From positions 1-64,000 of the forward strand of contig NZ_JXQQ01000012.1 in NCBI RefSeq assembly GCF_000834655.1: DNA of 64,000 bases, read 5' to 3'. The notes under the pieces are model-generated. The model did no database searches, was not told the DNA's origin, and was given only the letters and a program-made list of their open reading frames with translations. Made by a program: the position numbers and the translations under genes. Source of the DNA: Variovorax paradoxus (GTDB lineage Bacteria; Pseudomonadota; Gammaproteobacteria; Burkholderiales; Burkholderiaceae_C). The first letter of the stretch is position 1, and every line of letters starts with the position of its first letter. Below, in pieces: positions 24,826-33,962 of this stretch.

Positions 24826-25737
24826 ATGCTGCGTGCGAACCTGAACGAGATCCTGGTCTTCCTGGCCGTCGTCGACGAAGGCAGCTTCATCGCCGGCGGC
24901 CAGGCCATGGGGCTCACCCGCTCGGCCGCGGGCAAGGCCGTGAGCCGGCTGGAAGACCGGCTCGGCGTGCGCCTCTTGAACCGCACGACGCGCACGTTGA
25001 GCCTCACCGATGAAGGCCGGGTGTTCCACGAGCGCGGCCTGCAGATCCTCTCGGCGGTCGACGAGGCCGAGGCGAGCGTGGCGGGCCGCAGCGGCACGCC
25101 GCGCGGCGTGCTGCGCCTCACCGTGCCCGATGCCTTCGGCCGGCTCGTGGTGCTGCCGCTGCTGCAGAAATACCTCGCGGCCTGGCCTGAGCTGCAGGCC
25201 GAGGTGAGCTTCACCGATCGCGTGGCGGACATCGTCGAGGACGGCTTCGATCTCGCCGTGCGCATCGGCGCGCAGGAGGCCAGCGCCGACACGGGGCTCG
25301 TTTCCCGCGTGGTGGCCAAATACAAGGCTGCGCTGTGCGCATCGCCCGCCTACATCGCCGCGCGTGGAGAGCCGCAGGACATCGATGCGCTCGCCGCGCA
25401 CGACTGCCTGTTCTTCAGCAGCCGCAATCAAAGACAAAGCTGGCGCTTTCGCGACGACGACGGCGCGTGGATCAAGGCCCAGGGCCGCAGCCGCCTGCGG
25501 CTGGACAGCGGCGAGGCCCTGCGCGATGCCGCCGTCGCGGGGCTGGGCATCGCGCTCCTTCCGGACTTCCTGGTGGCCGATGACCTGGCTGCGGGCCGCC
25601 TGCGGCAGGTGCTGCCCGGCCTCGACGCGGGGGACGTGAAGATCCTCGCGCTCTACCCGACGCGGCGCCTGCTGGAGCCGCGTGTCAGGCGCTTCATCGA
25701 CCTGATGGTTGACGAACTGGGCACCTCGACCCGATGA
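24826..25737 (+). CDS. LysR-family transcriptional regulator
   Basis: A 303-aa LysR-type regulator. The N-terminal winged helix reads LNEILVFLAVVDEGSFIAGG, with AAGKAVSRLEDRLGVRLLNR as recognition region. The ligand domain follows from about residue 90 (GVLRLTVPDAFGRLVVLPLL). It belongs to the group often linked to oxidoreductase or small detoxification genes. Divergent orientation to the RidA-family gene suggests local control of that gene. Confidence 0.9.
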   Translation: MLRANLNEILVFLAVVDEGSFIAGGQAMGLTRSAAGKAVSRLEDRLGVRLLNRTTRTLSLTDEGRVFHERGLQILSAVDEAEASVAGRSGTPRGVLRLTVPDAFGRLVVLPLLQKYLAAWPELQAEVSFTDRVADIVEDGFDLAVRIGAQEASADTGLVSRVVAKYKAALCASPAYIAARGEPQDIDALAAHDCLFFSSRNQRQSWRFRDDDGAWIKAQGRSRLRLDSGEALRDAAVAGLGIALLPDFLVADDLAAGRLRQVLPGLDAGDVKILALYPTRRLLEPRVRRFIDLMVDELGTSTR

Positions 25738-25753
25738 GCAGGTCGCGCGTGGG

Positions 25754-26329
25754 CTAACGCAGCGGCCGCAATGCCGGATAGGGATTGATTGCCGTGCCCT
25801 TCCACCAGCGCTTGTCCGCATCGAGCAGGAACACCGCGAAGTGCAGGTGCGGCACGTTGGGCGGCGCGTTGCCGGTGGTGCCGACGTAGCCCACGACGTC
25901 GCCCCTTCGCAGCGTCATGCCCTCTTGCAGGTTGTCCGCGTAGCGGTCGAGGTGGGCGTAGTAGTACGCCAGCCGACCCGTCGGGTCGAACTGATAGACG
26001 GTGAGCCCGCCGGGCACGCTGGTGAAGAGCTTGACCAGCTTGCCGTCGTCCACCGCATGCACGGGCGTGCCGCGCGGCGCGGGAATGTCGAGCGCTTCAT
26101 GTGAGCCGCCGGTGCGCCGGTCGGTGAAGGTGTCTTGCAGTGCAGCCCCCTTCACCCCGTCGATCGGCATGGCGATGGCTCGCTCTGCGAGCACGGCCAT
26201 GCCATCGGCAGGCGCAGGAACCGCCGCGACCTGCGCCGACGCGCCACCCAGCGCCGCGAGACAGAAAAAGAGCCCCGATGCGCACGCCGCAAGCGCGCGG
26301 GTGCCGAAAGTCGCCACGCCTGCGCCCAT
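25754..26329 (-). CDS. M23-family metallopeptidase (LytM domain)
   Basis: A 191-aa exported endopeptidase-like protein. A signal peptide (about residues 1-32, ending GGASAQ) precedes a compact LytM domain. The zinc motifs are intact: HEALDIPAPRGTPV (His and Asp of HxxxD) and the C-terminal HLHFAVFLLD. YYYAHLDRYADNL provides the catalytic-site histidine region. It should cleave peptide cross-links in peptidoglycan or activate amidases. It starts 2 bp after the stop of an L,D-transpeptidase gene on the same strand, so a cleaving and a cross-linking enzyme share an operon. Confidence 0.9.
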   Translation of the reverse strand: MGAGVATFGTRALAACASGLFFCLAALGGASAQVAAVPAPADGMAVLAERAIAMPIDGVKGAALQDTFTDRRTGGSHEALDIPAPRGTPVHAVDDGKLVKLFTSVPGGLTVYQFDPTGRLAYYYAHLDRYADNLQEGMTLRRGDVVGYVGTTGNAPPNVPHLHFAVFLLDADKRWWKGTAINPYPALRPLR

Positions 26330-26331
26330 GC

Positions 26332-27390
26332 CTACGCTTGAACCTCGACGGCGAACCCGGCCTTGGCCAGTTGCGAAAGCCGCGCCGCGTTCCAGTTGGT
26401 CAGGTGGATGCAGCCGTTCGTCTCGTCATGCCCCACGCGCTCCGGCGCCGGCGTGCCGTGGATGCCCCAGTGCGGCTTCGAGAGGCCCATCCAGATGTTG
26501 CCCACCGGGTTGTTGGGCCCCGCCGCGACATCGACCTTCTGCGCATCGGCGGGCACGCCCTTCTTCAGGAGCGCGGGGTTGTATGTGAAGGTGGGATTCT
26601 TCACCTCGTTGGTGATCTTCATCTTGCCCAAGGGCAACGGATCGAGCGGCCCGCCGATGCTGATCGGGAAACCCGCGAGCGGCTTTGCGTTGGCATCGAG
26701 CACGAAGAGCATGTGGTCCGCCTTGTCGATGCGGATCGACTTGGCCGAGGCGACCACGCGCGCGTCGGCGGTGGTCGTGGCGCTGACCACGATGATCGAA
26801 TCGCCGGCCTTGAAGGCCGAGCCCTTGTTCAGGTCCGAAAGGAGGCGCGGCGCCATGTGATGCCGCTCGGACAACGCTTCCTTCAGGTTCTCGTAGTCGA
26901 GCGACTTGAGCTTCGCGCGCTCGGCCATGTCGCGAGGCGTCGGCGTGAAGGGGCCGGCCACGTCCTTCTCGGTGATCGTGTAGGTCTCGAACAAGGGGGC
27001 TGCGTCCTTGGTGAGCACATCCCAGGTCGCGGCATCGACCTTGCCGGTGGTCTTCAGGCCATTGGCCTCCTGGTAGGCCGACACCACGCGCCGCATGTTG
27101 GCGCCGAAGCCGCCGTCGATCTCGCCGGGGGAGAACCACACGCGGTCCAGCAGGATCTGCGCGCGCACGACAGCCGGACCTCTTGAGCCTTGCGCGAGCA
27201 CGGGCGTGCTGCTCGCGGCATTCAGCTTGTCCAGGTCGGAGGAATCATCCTGCTCGCGCGGCTTCTTCTTCGCGGACGATCCGGCTGCCCACGCGGACCA
27301 TGGCGCCGCGGTTGCGCATGCGGCGATGGATGCCGTCATGAAGGCGCGGCGGGATGCGCCGGTCGGATGGCTTGGCAGGCTTGTCGGCAT
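26332..27390 (-). CDS. L,D-transpeptidase with peptidoglycan-binding domain
   Basis: A 352-aa exported YkuD-domain enzyme that makes 3-3 cross-links in peptidoglycan or attaches proteins to it. The N-terminus has a Tat-like twin arginine signal ([18 protein letters not shown]). A PG-binding-1 fold covers about 60-115 ([20 protein letters not shown]). The catalytic YkuD domain is C-terminal: [20 protein letters not shown] followed by catalytic Cys327 ([10 protein letters not shown]). The usual S-x-GC becomes T-N-GC, a tolerated variation. It is the promoter-proximal gene of a pair with the M23 peptidase. Confidence 0.9.
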   Translation of the reverse strand: MPTSLPSHPTGASRRAFMTASIAACATAAPWSAWAAGSSAKKKPREQDDSSDLDKLNAASSTPVLAQGSRGPAVVRAQILLDRVWFSPGEIDGGFGANMRRVVSAYQEANGLKTTGKVDAATWDVLTKDAAPLFETYTITEKDVAGPFTPTPRDMAERAKLKSLDYENLKEALSERHHMAPRLLSDLNKGSAFKAGDSIIVVSATTTADARVVASAKSIRIDKADHMLFVLDANAKPLAGFPISIGGPLDPLPLGKMKITNEVKNPTFTYNPALLKKGVPADAQKVDVAAGPNNPVGNIWMGLSKPHWGIHGTPAPERVGHDETNGCIHLTNWNAARLSQLAKAGFAVEVQA

Positions 27391-27488
27391 GTTGCGTTCC
27401 CTGGTAAAGCCAGCACGCTACGGGTTCGGGCAGGGGTGCGCTGTAGTCTGCGGCAGTCATTGCGTGTGCGACGCGCGCCCGGCCTTTG

Positions 27489-27548
27489 CGCGACTACGCG
27501 ACTGCGCGACTGCGCGACTGCGCGATTGCGCGATTGCGCGATTGCGCA
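27489..27548. repeat. Octamer tandem repeat (7 copies)
   Basis: Seven consecutive 8-bp units occupy 27489-27544: one CGCGACTA, three CGCGACTG, three CGCGATTG, then a partial CGCA to 27548. The ordered block change (ACTA, ACTG, ATTG) suggests slippage expansion. It lies between the L,D-transpeptidase start and the 3' end of the phosphotransferase gene. The 8-bp unit is not a multiple of three and is not coding. Confidence 0.85.
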
Positions 27549-27553
27549 CAGGC

Positions 27554-28555
27554 TCAGGCCGGCAGCTCCAGCGTCTCCCACTTCTGCAGCATCGTCACCT
27601 GCCGGCGCAGGTAGTCGGTGGGCATGGCCTGCGAACCCCATACGGGAACCCGCCCTGCGTATTCCCCCAGCAGCCAGAACTGCCGCACCGCCATGAAGCG
27701 TTCGATGGCGAAGAGATCGGCATCGGCCACGGGCCGCGTCTGGCGATAGGCGTTGATGAAGTGGCGCCACTGTCCCTTGGCCTTGTCGCTGAACACGCCA
27801 TCGTCCGTGCGGGGATGCAGGCTCCACGGATACACCGCCAGTTCGTACGCGAGGTAGCCGGGACCGGACTCGTCGAAGTCGAAGAACACCGCCTCGCGCT
27901 GGCCCTGCGCATTGCCGACGACGAAGTTGTTGCCGCCATGGGCATCGCCATGGCACAGCACGCTGCTGAGTTCGCCCATGGACAGGATGTCGTCGTGAAG
28001 GCGTCGGGCGAGGGACTCGAAGTGCGGGCGCAGCTCGGCGGTCATGGTGGTGGCGTGCAGCAACTCCTGCAGCGGGCGCAACAGCAGGTAGTCCAGGTCC
28101 AGGCGGTAGGCGCTGGCGGGGCCATCGTAGGTGCGGCCCGCGATGTGCAGGGCCGCCAGGCCGCGCGCGAAGGCGCCGATGTCTTCGTTCGAATCGCCGG
28201 TGAACTCGCCGTCCAGGAACTCGAACAGCATCAGCGCCCTCGGCCCCTCGGGCAGCGCGACTTGTATGGCGACCTCGCCGCTCGCAGCGGGCAGGCAGCG
28301 GGACACGGCGCATCCCTGCCGGGCCCAATGCGCGAGTGCGGCCGCTTCGAAGAATACATTGGGCGCGCCCCGCGGCCGCTCGGCGCACAGCCTGGCCACC
28401 ACGCGCCGCCCATCCGCAAAGCGCAGCCGGTAGACCTGGTTGAAGCTGCGCCGAAGGAACTCGCTGTCGACGACCTTGCCCATGTCGTAGTGGCGTTCCA
28501 CGAGCATCGCGATGCCGGCAGCTGTCGGTGTGGATTGCGCGACTTCGATGTGCAT
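27554..28555 (-). CDS. APH-fold phosphotransferase (SrkA/RdoA-like)
   Basis: A 333-aa kinase-fold protein of the aminoglycoside phosphotransferase/SrkA group. The catalytic loop reads VLCHGDAHGGNNFVVG (His-Gly-Asp and Asn), the metal-binding loop FFDFDESGPGYLAYELAVYP. The N-lobe carries RRVVARLCAERPRG with a possible Lys/Arg substitution at the ATP-anchoring site. C-terminal AIERFMAVRQFWLLGEYAGR is typical of the RdoA/YihE branch, whose E. coli member is a stress-response Ser/Thr kinase. Antibiotic resistance is not implied. Monocistronic; followed by the octamer repeat. Confidence 0.85.
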   Translation of the reverse strand: MHIEVAQSTPTAAGIAMLVERHYDMGKVVDSEFLRRSFNQVYRLRFADGRRVVARLCAERPRGAPNVFFEAAALAHWARQGCAVSRCLPAASGEVAIQVALPEGPRALMLFEFLDGEFTGDSNEDIGAFARGLAALHIAGRTYDGPASAYRLDLDYLLLRPLQELLHATTMTAELRPHFESLARRLHDDILSMGELSSVLCHGDAHGGNNFVVGNAQGQREAVFFDFDESGPGYLAYELAVYPWSLHPRTDDGVFSDKAKGQWRHFINAYRQTRPVADADLFAIERFMAVRQFWLLGEYAGRVPVWGSQAMPTDYLRRQVTMLQKWETLELPA

Positions 28556-28640
28556 CCGTCTTCCCTGAGAAAGAGCGCGATTATGCGCAGCCGTCCCCCG
28601 GGGCTTCAGCGTGCGCGCGGGGCGCGGCGTGGTTCAGGGC

Positions 28641-28667
28641 GTTCTGGGCGTGCTGGGCGTGCTGGGC
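28641..28667. repeat. Short 9-bp tandem repeat
   Basis: Three near-identical 9-bp units (GTTCTGGGC, GTGCTGGGC, GTGCTGGGC) lie in the spacer between the phosphotransferase and the SDR gene. No function is apparent. Confidence 0.5.
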
Positions 28668-28728
28668 GAGGCGCGGCGCGCCCTGGCGCTTGCGCCCCGC
28701 CGGCAGATCCCGGGCGCGCTCGATGCGC

Positions 28729-29472
28729 TCAACGCCCCCTGGCGAGCGCGAGTGCATCGGCACCCGCCGGATACCGCAGCGTCGAGGCGCTGTCGTTCGC
28801 GGCGCGCCACACGGCCTCGGCCACGTCCGAGGCGGTGGTCACGGCCGCCGGGCTGCCCAGCGTCGCGAAGATGGACTGTGCCAGCGGCGCATACGCCTCG
28901 GGAATCAGGCCCTGCATGCGCTCAGCCCCGTTCTCCGTGAAGCGCGTGCCCGGCCCGTAGCCCGGCTCCACGAGCTTCACGCGAACGCCGAAGGGTTCGA
29001 GCTCGAATGCGAGCGACTCGGTGAAACCTTCGATCGCCGTCTTGCTCGCGGTGTACGCCGCCACGAGCGGCATGGGCGCGAGCGTGACCGTCGATGTCAC
29101 GTTGATCACCAGCCCCGATTTGCGAAGCCGGAACTGCGGCAGCACCGCCTGGGTCATGGCCATCGTGCCGAAGGTGTTCGTCTCGAAGATCTCGCGCACG
29201 GTGGCCATCGGCGTTGCCTCGAACGCGCCGAAGAGGCCCAGGCCCGCGTTGTTCACGAGCACGTCGATGGGCCCGGCGGCTTCGAGCGCTGCGGCGATGC
29301 TCTCGGGCTGGGTCACGTCGAGCGGCAGCACCCTCAGGCGCTCGGAGCGGGGCAGCAGGTCGGTACGCGGCGTGCGCATGGTCGCGAGGACGTGCCAGCC
29401 TTGGGAATGAAAGTGGCGCGCAGTTTCCAGGCCGTAGCCAGACGAGCAGCCGGTGATCAGGACGGTCTTCAT
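28729..29472 (-). CDS. Short-chain dehydrogenase/reductase
   Basis: A 247-aa classical SDR oxidoreductase. It has the cofactor motif TGCSSGYG (TGxxxGxG) at residues 8-15, NNAG in DVLVNNAGLG, the catalytic Ser in INVTSTVT, and YTASK (Tyr/Lys). The arginine-rich turn after beta-2 (ATMRTPRTDLL) suggests NADPH preference. Substrate is unknown. A ribosome site (AAAGGAA) precedes the ATG at 29472. It is divergent from an AraC-type regulator 102 bp away, which probably controls it. Confidence 0.9.
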   Translation of the reverse strand: MKTVLITGCSSGYGLETARHFHSQGWHVLATMRTPRTDLLPRSERLRVLPLDVTQPESIAAALEAAGPIDVLVNNAGLGLFGAFEATPMATVREIFETNTFGTMAMTQAVLPQFRLRKSGLVINVTSTVTLAPMPLVAAYTASKTAIEGFTESLAFELEPFGVRVKLVEPGYGPGTRFTENGAERMQGLIPEAYAPLAQSIFATLGSPAAVTTASDVAEAVWRAANDSASTLRYPAGADALALARGR

Positions 29473-29574
29473 TCGGATTTCCTTTGGTGATTGGGTTGAA
29501 GGTGCGTCACGATATCGGCGACAGGCAGGACTTTCTATAATCATCAGTCTGTCATTTGTTTGCAGGAGTCCGGC

Positions 29575-30495
29575 ATGACCGATCCACTCGCAGAGGTCGT
29601 CTCGCTGCTCCGGCCGCGCGCGGTGTACTCGAAGGTCATCAGCGGCGCCGGCGCGTGGGCCGTGCGCTACTCGGCGTTCGGCGAGCCGAGCTTCTGCACC
29701 ATGCTCGAGGGCGAATGCGTCCTTGCGGTGGATGGGCAGGAGCCCCTGACGCTCTCGGCCGGCGACTTCGTGCTCATGCCCTTCACGCCCGGGTTCACGA
29801 TGTCGGGCGCCACACCGGACGTGCCGGCGGCGCCGGTCTTCGTGGACCCCACGCTCGCGCCTGCACCGGTCGACGACATCCGACACGGCCGCCGCGACGG
29901 CCCGCCTGACGTGCGCATGCTCGGCGGTTACTTCGCCTTCGATTCGCCGGATGCCTCGCTGCTGGCGTCGCTGCTCCCGACGCTGCTGCATGTGCGCGAC
30001 GTGGGGCGGCTTTCGGTGCTGGTGCAGCTCGTGAGGGAAGAATCGCTCGATGCGAAATCAGGGCGCGAGTTGGTGCTCGAAAGGCTCGTCGAACTGCTTC
30101 TGATCGAAGCGCTGCGCTCGACACCCGGCGAAGGCGCACCCCCGGGGCTGCTGCGCGGATTGGCGGATGCGCGCCTGTCGATCGCACTACGCCACCTGCA
30201 CGGCGACCCTGCGCAACCGTGGACGGTGGCCGAGCTCGCGAAGAAGGCTGCACTCTCGCGGTCGGCGTTTTTCGAGCGCTTCTCGCGCGCCGTGGGGCTG
30301 CCGCCGATGGAGTACCTGCTGGCCTGGCGCATGGCGGTCGCGAAAGACCTGCTCGCGCGCAACGACTTCGGCATAGCGGAAGTCGCCGAACGCGTGGGTT
30401 ATGGTTCGGCCAGCACGTTCAGCACGGCGTTCAGCCGGCATGTGGGGCAATCGCCGGGGCGGTACGCGCGGGGGGCATTAGCCGGCGTCGCGTAG
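29575..30495 (+). CDS. AraC-family regulator with cupin_6 domain
   Basis: A 306-aa AraC-type regulator. The N-terminal half is a cupin_6 ligand domain (SFCTMLEGECVLAVDGQEPL, GDFVLMPFTPGF). The C-terminal double helix-turn-helix is clear: WTVAELAKKAALSRSAFFER and FGIAEVAERVGYGSASTFST followed by FSRHVGQSPGRYAR. The ATG at 29575 follows a GCAGGAG ribosome site. Such regulators next to an SDR gene usually activate it in response to a small organic ligand. Confidence 0.9.
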   Translation: MTDPLAEVVSLLRPRAVYSKVISGAGAWAVRYSAFGEPSFCTMLEGECVLAVDGQEPLTLSAGDFVLMPFTPGFTMSGATPDVPAAPVFVDPTLAPAPVDDIRHGRRDGPPDVRMLGGYFAFDSPDASLLASLLPTLLHVRDVGRLSVLVQLVREESLDAKSGRELVLERLVELLLIEALRSTPGEGAPPGLLRGLADARLSIALRHLHGDPAQPWTVAELAKKAALSRSAFFERFSRAVGLPPMEYLLAWRMAVAKDLLARNDFGIAEVAERVGYGSASTFSTAFSRHVGQSPGRYARGALAGVA

Positions 30496-30511
30496 CCGCC
30501 CATCGCCATCG

Positions 30512-31825
30512 TCAATAGCGACGCAGCGCCTTGGGGATGGTCGCAACGATCAGCTTCTTGTCGCCCAGGATCATCAAGGTCGTGCCGTCCTTGCTCACCT
30601 GCATCCTGGGCCTGTAGCAGGAGTACTTGGGGTAGGTAGACGCCTGGCAGGCGGGGAAGTCGGCCAGCGTGAAACTCCCGACCGGAGGCAGGTTGATATT
30701 CGTGCCTGCCGGCGCGGTCGTGTCGAAGGCCCGGACGACCGGCAGCGCCGAGGATCCAGGCTCGACGACGTAGTTCAGCGTGTAGGCGCGGCGCCCATCC
30801 GGCGAGAGGCGGGCTGTTCGCAGGTCATTCACCTGAGGCAGGTTACCCACGGTGCCGAATGCGCGGTCATAGACCGCGGAGCCGCTGAACAGGAAGCGGT
30901 TGCCGTCGTCGCTCAGGCTCGTCATCCAGTAGAAGAACTCGAGCCCGATGGGATTCGTCCGCAGCACGCCGTCGCCCCCGTCCATGTAGAGCATCGGCGG
31001 CATCGGGCTGAGGCCCGCGGTCTGGGTCACCATCAACCTGGACCCATCGCCCGACACCGCGAAGTACGGCCCTCCGTAGCACATGGAGCAGGCGACGGTT
31101 CCGAAGGTCTGTGTGCGCGGCTCGAAGAATCCCAGGTTGTGCCAGTTGTAGCCGGCGCCCGATGGCATCCACAGCCGGCCGTCGCCGGTGAATGCGATGG
31201 CCACTTCGGTGTTGCTGCCCTGGTCGCCAATGCCAAAGGGCGCGAGATGGGTGCTCTTCACGCTGAAGGTTGCCAGGTCGATCAGGTGCACGTGGTTGCT
31301 GCCATCCGTTGCAGCCAGCACGCTGGCATCGGGCGCAAGCGCGATGTCCTGCAGGCCGGGCAGGGAGAGCGAGGTGCTTGTCCAGCCCATGCCGTTGCTG
31401 CGGAACCGCACGATGGCACTCAGCCCGACCGATTCGTAGGTGGTCGGATACGAGGCGTAGATGTCGCCATGAACCGAGTCGTAGACCATGGTGCGAGGCA
31501 TTCCGAAGGCGCTGGTGTCGAGCGTCCTGTACACCGAGACGCCCTCGCTGGCGGCCCGCCCGGCGAGCGCGGAAGCGACATCCACGCCTTGCGCCTGCAA
31601 CGCCGCAATTCCTCCCGAAGAATCCGCCGGCCCGGCGCTCAGCCCTTGAACACCAGTCGGATCTTCCGCCGCGTCCTTGTTCGCCGCCTGCGGCGACGAC
31701 AGCGATTGCCCGACCGGCAAACCACTGGTGCCTCCGCCGCCGCTGCCGCCACCCCCACCGCCGCAAGACACGAGCGCTGCAGCCAGAAGCAATGCCAAGG
31801 CAGTCCTGCAAGTAAGTGCTTTCAT
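30512..31825 (-). CDS. Poly-glycine lipoprotein with beta-propeller-like repeats
   Basis: A 437-aa predicted lipoprotein of unknown function. The signal peptide ends in LVSC (Cys21), followed by six Gly, Ser and four Gly. The remainder is rich in propeller-like strands (GDIYASYPTTYESVGLSAIV; LQDIALAPDASVLAATDGSN; LSDDGNRFLFSGSAVYDRAF; TARLSPDGRRAYTLNYVVEP), suggesting a seven-blade YVTN/WD40-like fold facing periplasm or outside. The glycine tether matches that of the serine hydrolase at 20645-22213. The gene ends 16 bp from the convergent AraC gene. Confidence 0.75.
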   Translation of the reverse strand: MKALTCRTALALLLAAALVSCGGGGGGSGGGGTSGLPVGQSLSSPQAANKDAAEDPTGVQGLSAGPADSSGGIAALQAQGVDVASALAGRAASEGVSVYRTLDTSAFGMPRTMVYDSVHGDIYASYPTTYESVGLSAIVRFRSNGMGWTSTSLSLPGLQDIALAPDASVLAATDGSNHVHLIDLATFSVKSTHLAPFGIGDQGSNTEVAIAFTGDGRLWMPSGAGYNWHNLGFFEPRTQTFGTVACSMCYGGPYFAVSGDGSRLMVTQTAGLSPMPPMLYMDGGDGVLRTNPIGLEFFYWMTSLSDDGNRFLFSGSAVYDRAFGTVGNLPQVNDLRTARLSPDGRRAYTLNYVVEPGSSALPVVRAFDTTAPAGTNINLPPVGSFTLADFPACQASTYPKYSCYRPRMQVSKDGTTLMILGDKKLIVATIPKALRRY

Positions 31826-32054
31826 CCCTCACACCCCACGTTGTTGAATCTTTTCGTTTTGATGACTGCGCGCGCCGAGGCGATTTCACCTGCTCGCAGG
31901 CGCGGGGTATTCTGCCCGAGGCCGATGAAAAAAAAGCACTCGCGCACCGCCCCTGGTGTTTGTGCCAGTGGGGTGACGCCGAGCGGAAAACGGTTGGTGG
32001 GGATTCGACGCTGGCCGCTTCGACGGGGCCCGGGAATTGGACCCAAGGCCTTTC

Positions 32055-32666
32055 TTACCGCAGCGGAGCCATCGTCGGCCCCTTGCGGTCAGGCACGCGC
32101 GGCTTGGGCTTCACCACGGCTTTTTCCGGCGCGGACGGGGAGAGGAACTCGTACTTCAGGTTGAGCTTGCGCTTGATCTTCTTCCAGTCCGGCACCGGCC
32201 CCGTGTCGGCGTTGCGCAGGCACTCGCCGGCGATGTAGGTCTTCTGCGTCGAGCGCTCGAACTTCAAGAAGAGGCCCGAGACGCTGCCGATGTAGGCATC
32301 GACTTCCGAGCCGTTCGCCACGCCGATGTCCTCGTCCGAAAACACATCGGGCTGCATCGTCATGCCGGCGCCCATGACGTTGGGATGCGTGTGGAAGTAG
32401 GCGACGGCCACCGCTTCGGCCCCGACCGGCATGCAGCCCTTGTTGCGCAGCCGCAGCCCCGGGCTCACGCTGTTGCGCTCGCCCACGAAGTACGGCGCGA
32501 CGTGGAACTTGTTGTTGAACTTGCAGATGACGCCGCCGAATTCGTTGCGGTTGCCGATCGACTGCACCAGCAACGCCTGCAGCGCGGCGCGGGCTGCCTC
32601 TTCGGGCGTGTCGAAGGGCTGGTCGGGCTCGGGAAAGGGCGGTGGGGCGAAGGTGGGACTGGCCAT
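32055..32666 (-). CDS. DUF4329 (JAB-like) protein
   Basis: A 203-aa protein of the DUF4329 family. A Pro-rich N-terminus precedes FDTPEEAARAALQALLVQSI and the core NEFGGVICKFNNKFHVAPYF. A JAMM/JAB-reminiscent motif follows: AYFHTHPNVMG with DVFSDEDIG (H-x-H-P ... S-x-x-D), with a longer gap than in classical JAMM enzymes. DUF4329 domains are known to me mainly from C-termini of Rhs-like toxins and small stand-alone proteins; peptidase activity is inference only. The C-terminus is Lys/Pro-rich. It is the last gene of an operon with the PrsW-type protease, 93 bp downstream of it. Confidence 0.75.
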   Translation of the reverse strand: MASPTFAPPPFPEPDQPFDTPEEAARAALQALLVQSIGNRNEFGGVICKFNNKFHVAPYFVGERNSVSPGLRLRNKGCMPVGAEAVAVAYFHTHPNVMGAGMTMQPDVFSDEDIGVANGSEVDAYIGSVSGLFLKFERSTQKTYIAGECLRNADTGPVPDWKKIKRKLNLKYEFLSPSAPEKAVVKPKPRVPDRKGPTMAPLR

Positions 32667-32759
32667 CCCTCGAGTCTGCCGAGGGCGACGCCGATGTGCC
32701 ATCTGCCGGATTGGATATGGCGGGTGGCGAGCCGCGGGCAACGGGCCGCGGCATCGCGC

Positions 32760-33962
32760 CTAAGGTTGCCGGATGAGCGGCTCCAGCTCCGCGCGCAGCC
32801 GCCTGATCGCCACCTCGTGCCGAAGTGTCTGCGCGCCGCGCCCGTACGTCATCGCCTTGCGCACCAGCCGCAGTTGCTCGCGCTGCAGTTGCGTCTTCAG
32901 CCATCGGGCCCGGAGGCCGAAGGTCCAGCCCATCTGGCGGCGGACCTTGTAGCGCTGCAGCGGTGCGCCCAGGCGCATCCACTCGTCGTCGCGGATCAGC
33001 TCGCGCTCGGGCACGAAGTAGGCCGCCAGCGCATGGAGGTAGGCGCCGTTCTCGCGCGCCGCGACGCGCCAGAAGAGGCCGGCCGCGATCATCGCGGGGA
33101 TGCCCTTGACGAGCAGCATCACGGCCATCTCGCCGTAGCCGCCGTCGAAGAGGTCTTCCAGCCAGGGCGAGTTCCAGATGAAATGCATGGCCCACGCGAG
33201 CGCGAAGCACAGGAACGCCACGGCGATGCGCATCGCCTTCGATCGCTCCGGGTGCAGCAGGAACCATGCAACGCCGAAGGACGCGATCGTCGTGTAGGCC
33301 GCGTGGCTCCAGAGGCCGCTCAGCAGCCCGCGCGTGAAGAGATTCAGGAACACCGGATACACCTGGTTCTCGAGCGGAAAGTGCATCGACGCGTTGACGG
33401 TGTACGAGAGGTTCTCGATCACCTGGAAGCCCAGCCCCGCCATCGCGCCCACGATCAGCACCGAGAGATACGTCTGGAACTGGTTGCGCGCAACCAGCAC
33501 CAGAAGGATGACGCCGGCGAGCTTCAGGAACTCCTCGGTGATCGGCCCTGCGATGGCCGGCCCCCAGGCCGCCACGAAGTCCGGCGACACCAGCTTGGCG
33601 CACAGGCCCTGGATGGCGATGTTCGCCGGCGCGGCAAAGTACACCGCGCCGAAGCCGCCCCATGCGAAGGCCAGCACGAAGGCCTCGGGCGGGTGCTGCT
33701 CGAGCAGGTCGAGCGTGCGAAAGACCAGAACAAAGATCAGCGTGTACACGCCCCACACCAGGAGCCCCAGCAACGCGGTGACGGGGACCACGCGGAACCC
33801 CATCGAGAACATGTTGACCGTGTAGAAGAGCCCGTTGACGATCAACGCCGCCAGCAGCCAGAACGCCGCGCGTTGCGGCTGGAAGAACGAGTCGGTGCCC
33901 ACCGGCCACTCGCCGCGGTCCTGCTCGGGGCCGATGAGAACCTGGGTGTCGTCGGCGCTCAT
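32760..33962 (-). CDS. PrsW-family intramembrane metalloprotease
   Basis: A 400-aa polytopic protein of the PrsW family; PrsW in Bacillus does site-1 cleavage of an anti-sigma factor. Key motifs are in place: GPITEEFLKLAG (Glu143, Glu144), FQVIENLSYTV (Glu183), WSHAAYTT (His220) and AWAMHFIWNSP (His260). Eight or so helices span residues 30-310; a basic cytoplasmic C-terminal tail of 90 residues (RRQMGWTFGLRARWLKTQLQ) is longer than in minimal PrsW. The ATG overlaps the stop of the upstream membrane protein (ATGA), indicating coupled synthesis. The substrate is unknown. Confidence 0.87.
   Translation of the reverse strand: MSADDTQVLIGPEQDRGEWPVGTDSFFQPQRAAFWLLAALIVNGLFYTVNMFSMGFRVVPVTALLGLLVWGVYTLIFVLVFRTLDLLEQHPPEAFVLAFAWGGFGAVYFAAPANIAIQGLCAKLVSPDFVAAWGPAIAGPITEEFLKLAGVILLVLVARNQFQTYLSVLIVGAMAGLGFQVIENLSYTVNASMHFPLENQVYPVFLNLFTRGLLSGLWSHAAYTTIASFGVAWFLLHPERSKAMRIAVAFLCFALAWAMHFIWNSPWLEDLFDGGYGEMAVMLLVKGIPAMIAAGLFWRVAARENGAYLHALAAYFVPERELIRDDEWMRLGAPLQRYKVRRQMGWTFGLRARWLKTQLQREQLRLVRKAMTYGRGAQTLRHEVAIRRLRAELEPLIRQP

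Noticed and set aside
27489..27548. Octamer array considered as a CRISPR-like repeat
   Set aside because: Units are 8 bp with no spacers and no cas genes nearby.
27554..28555. Aminoglycoside resistance kinase
   Set aside because: The fold is APH-like, but the sequence style fits SrkA/RdoA stress kinases and nothing around it suggests a resistance cassette.
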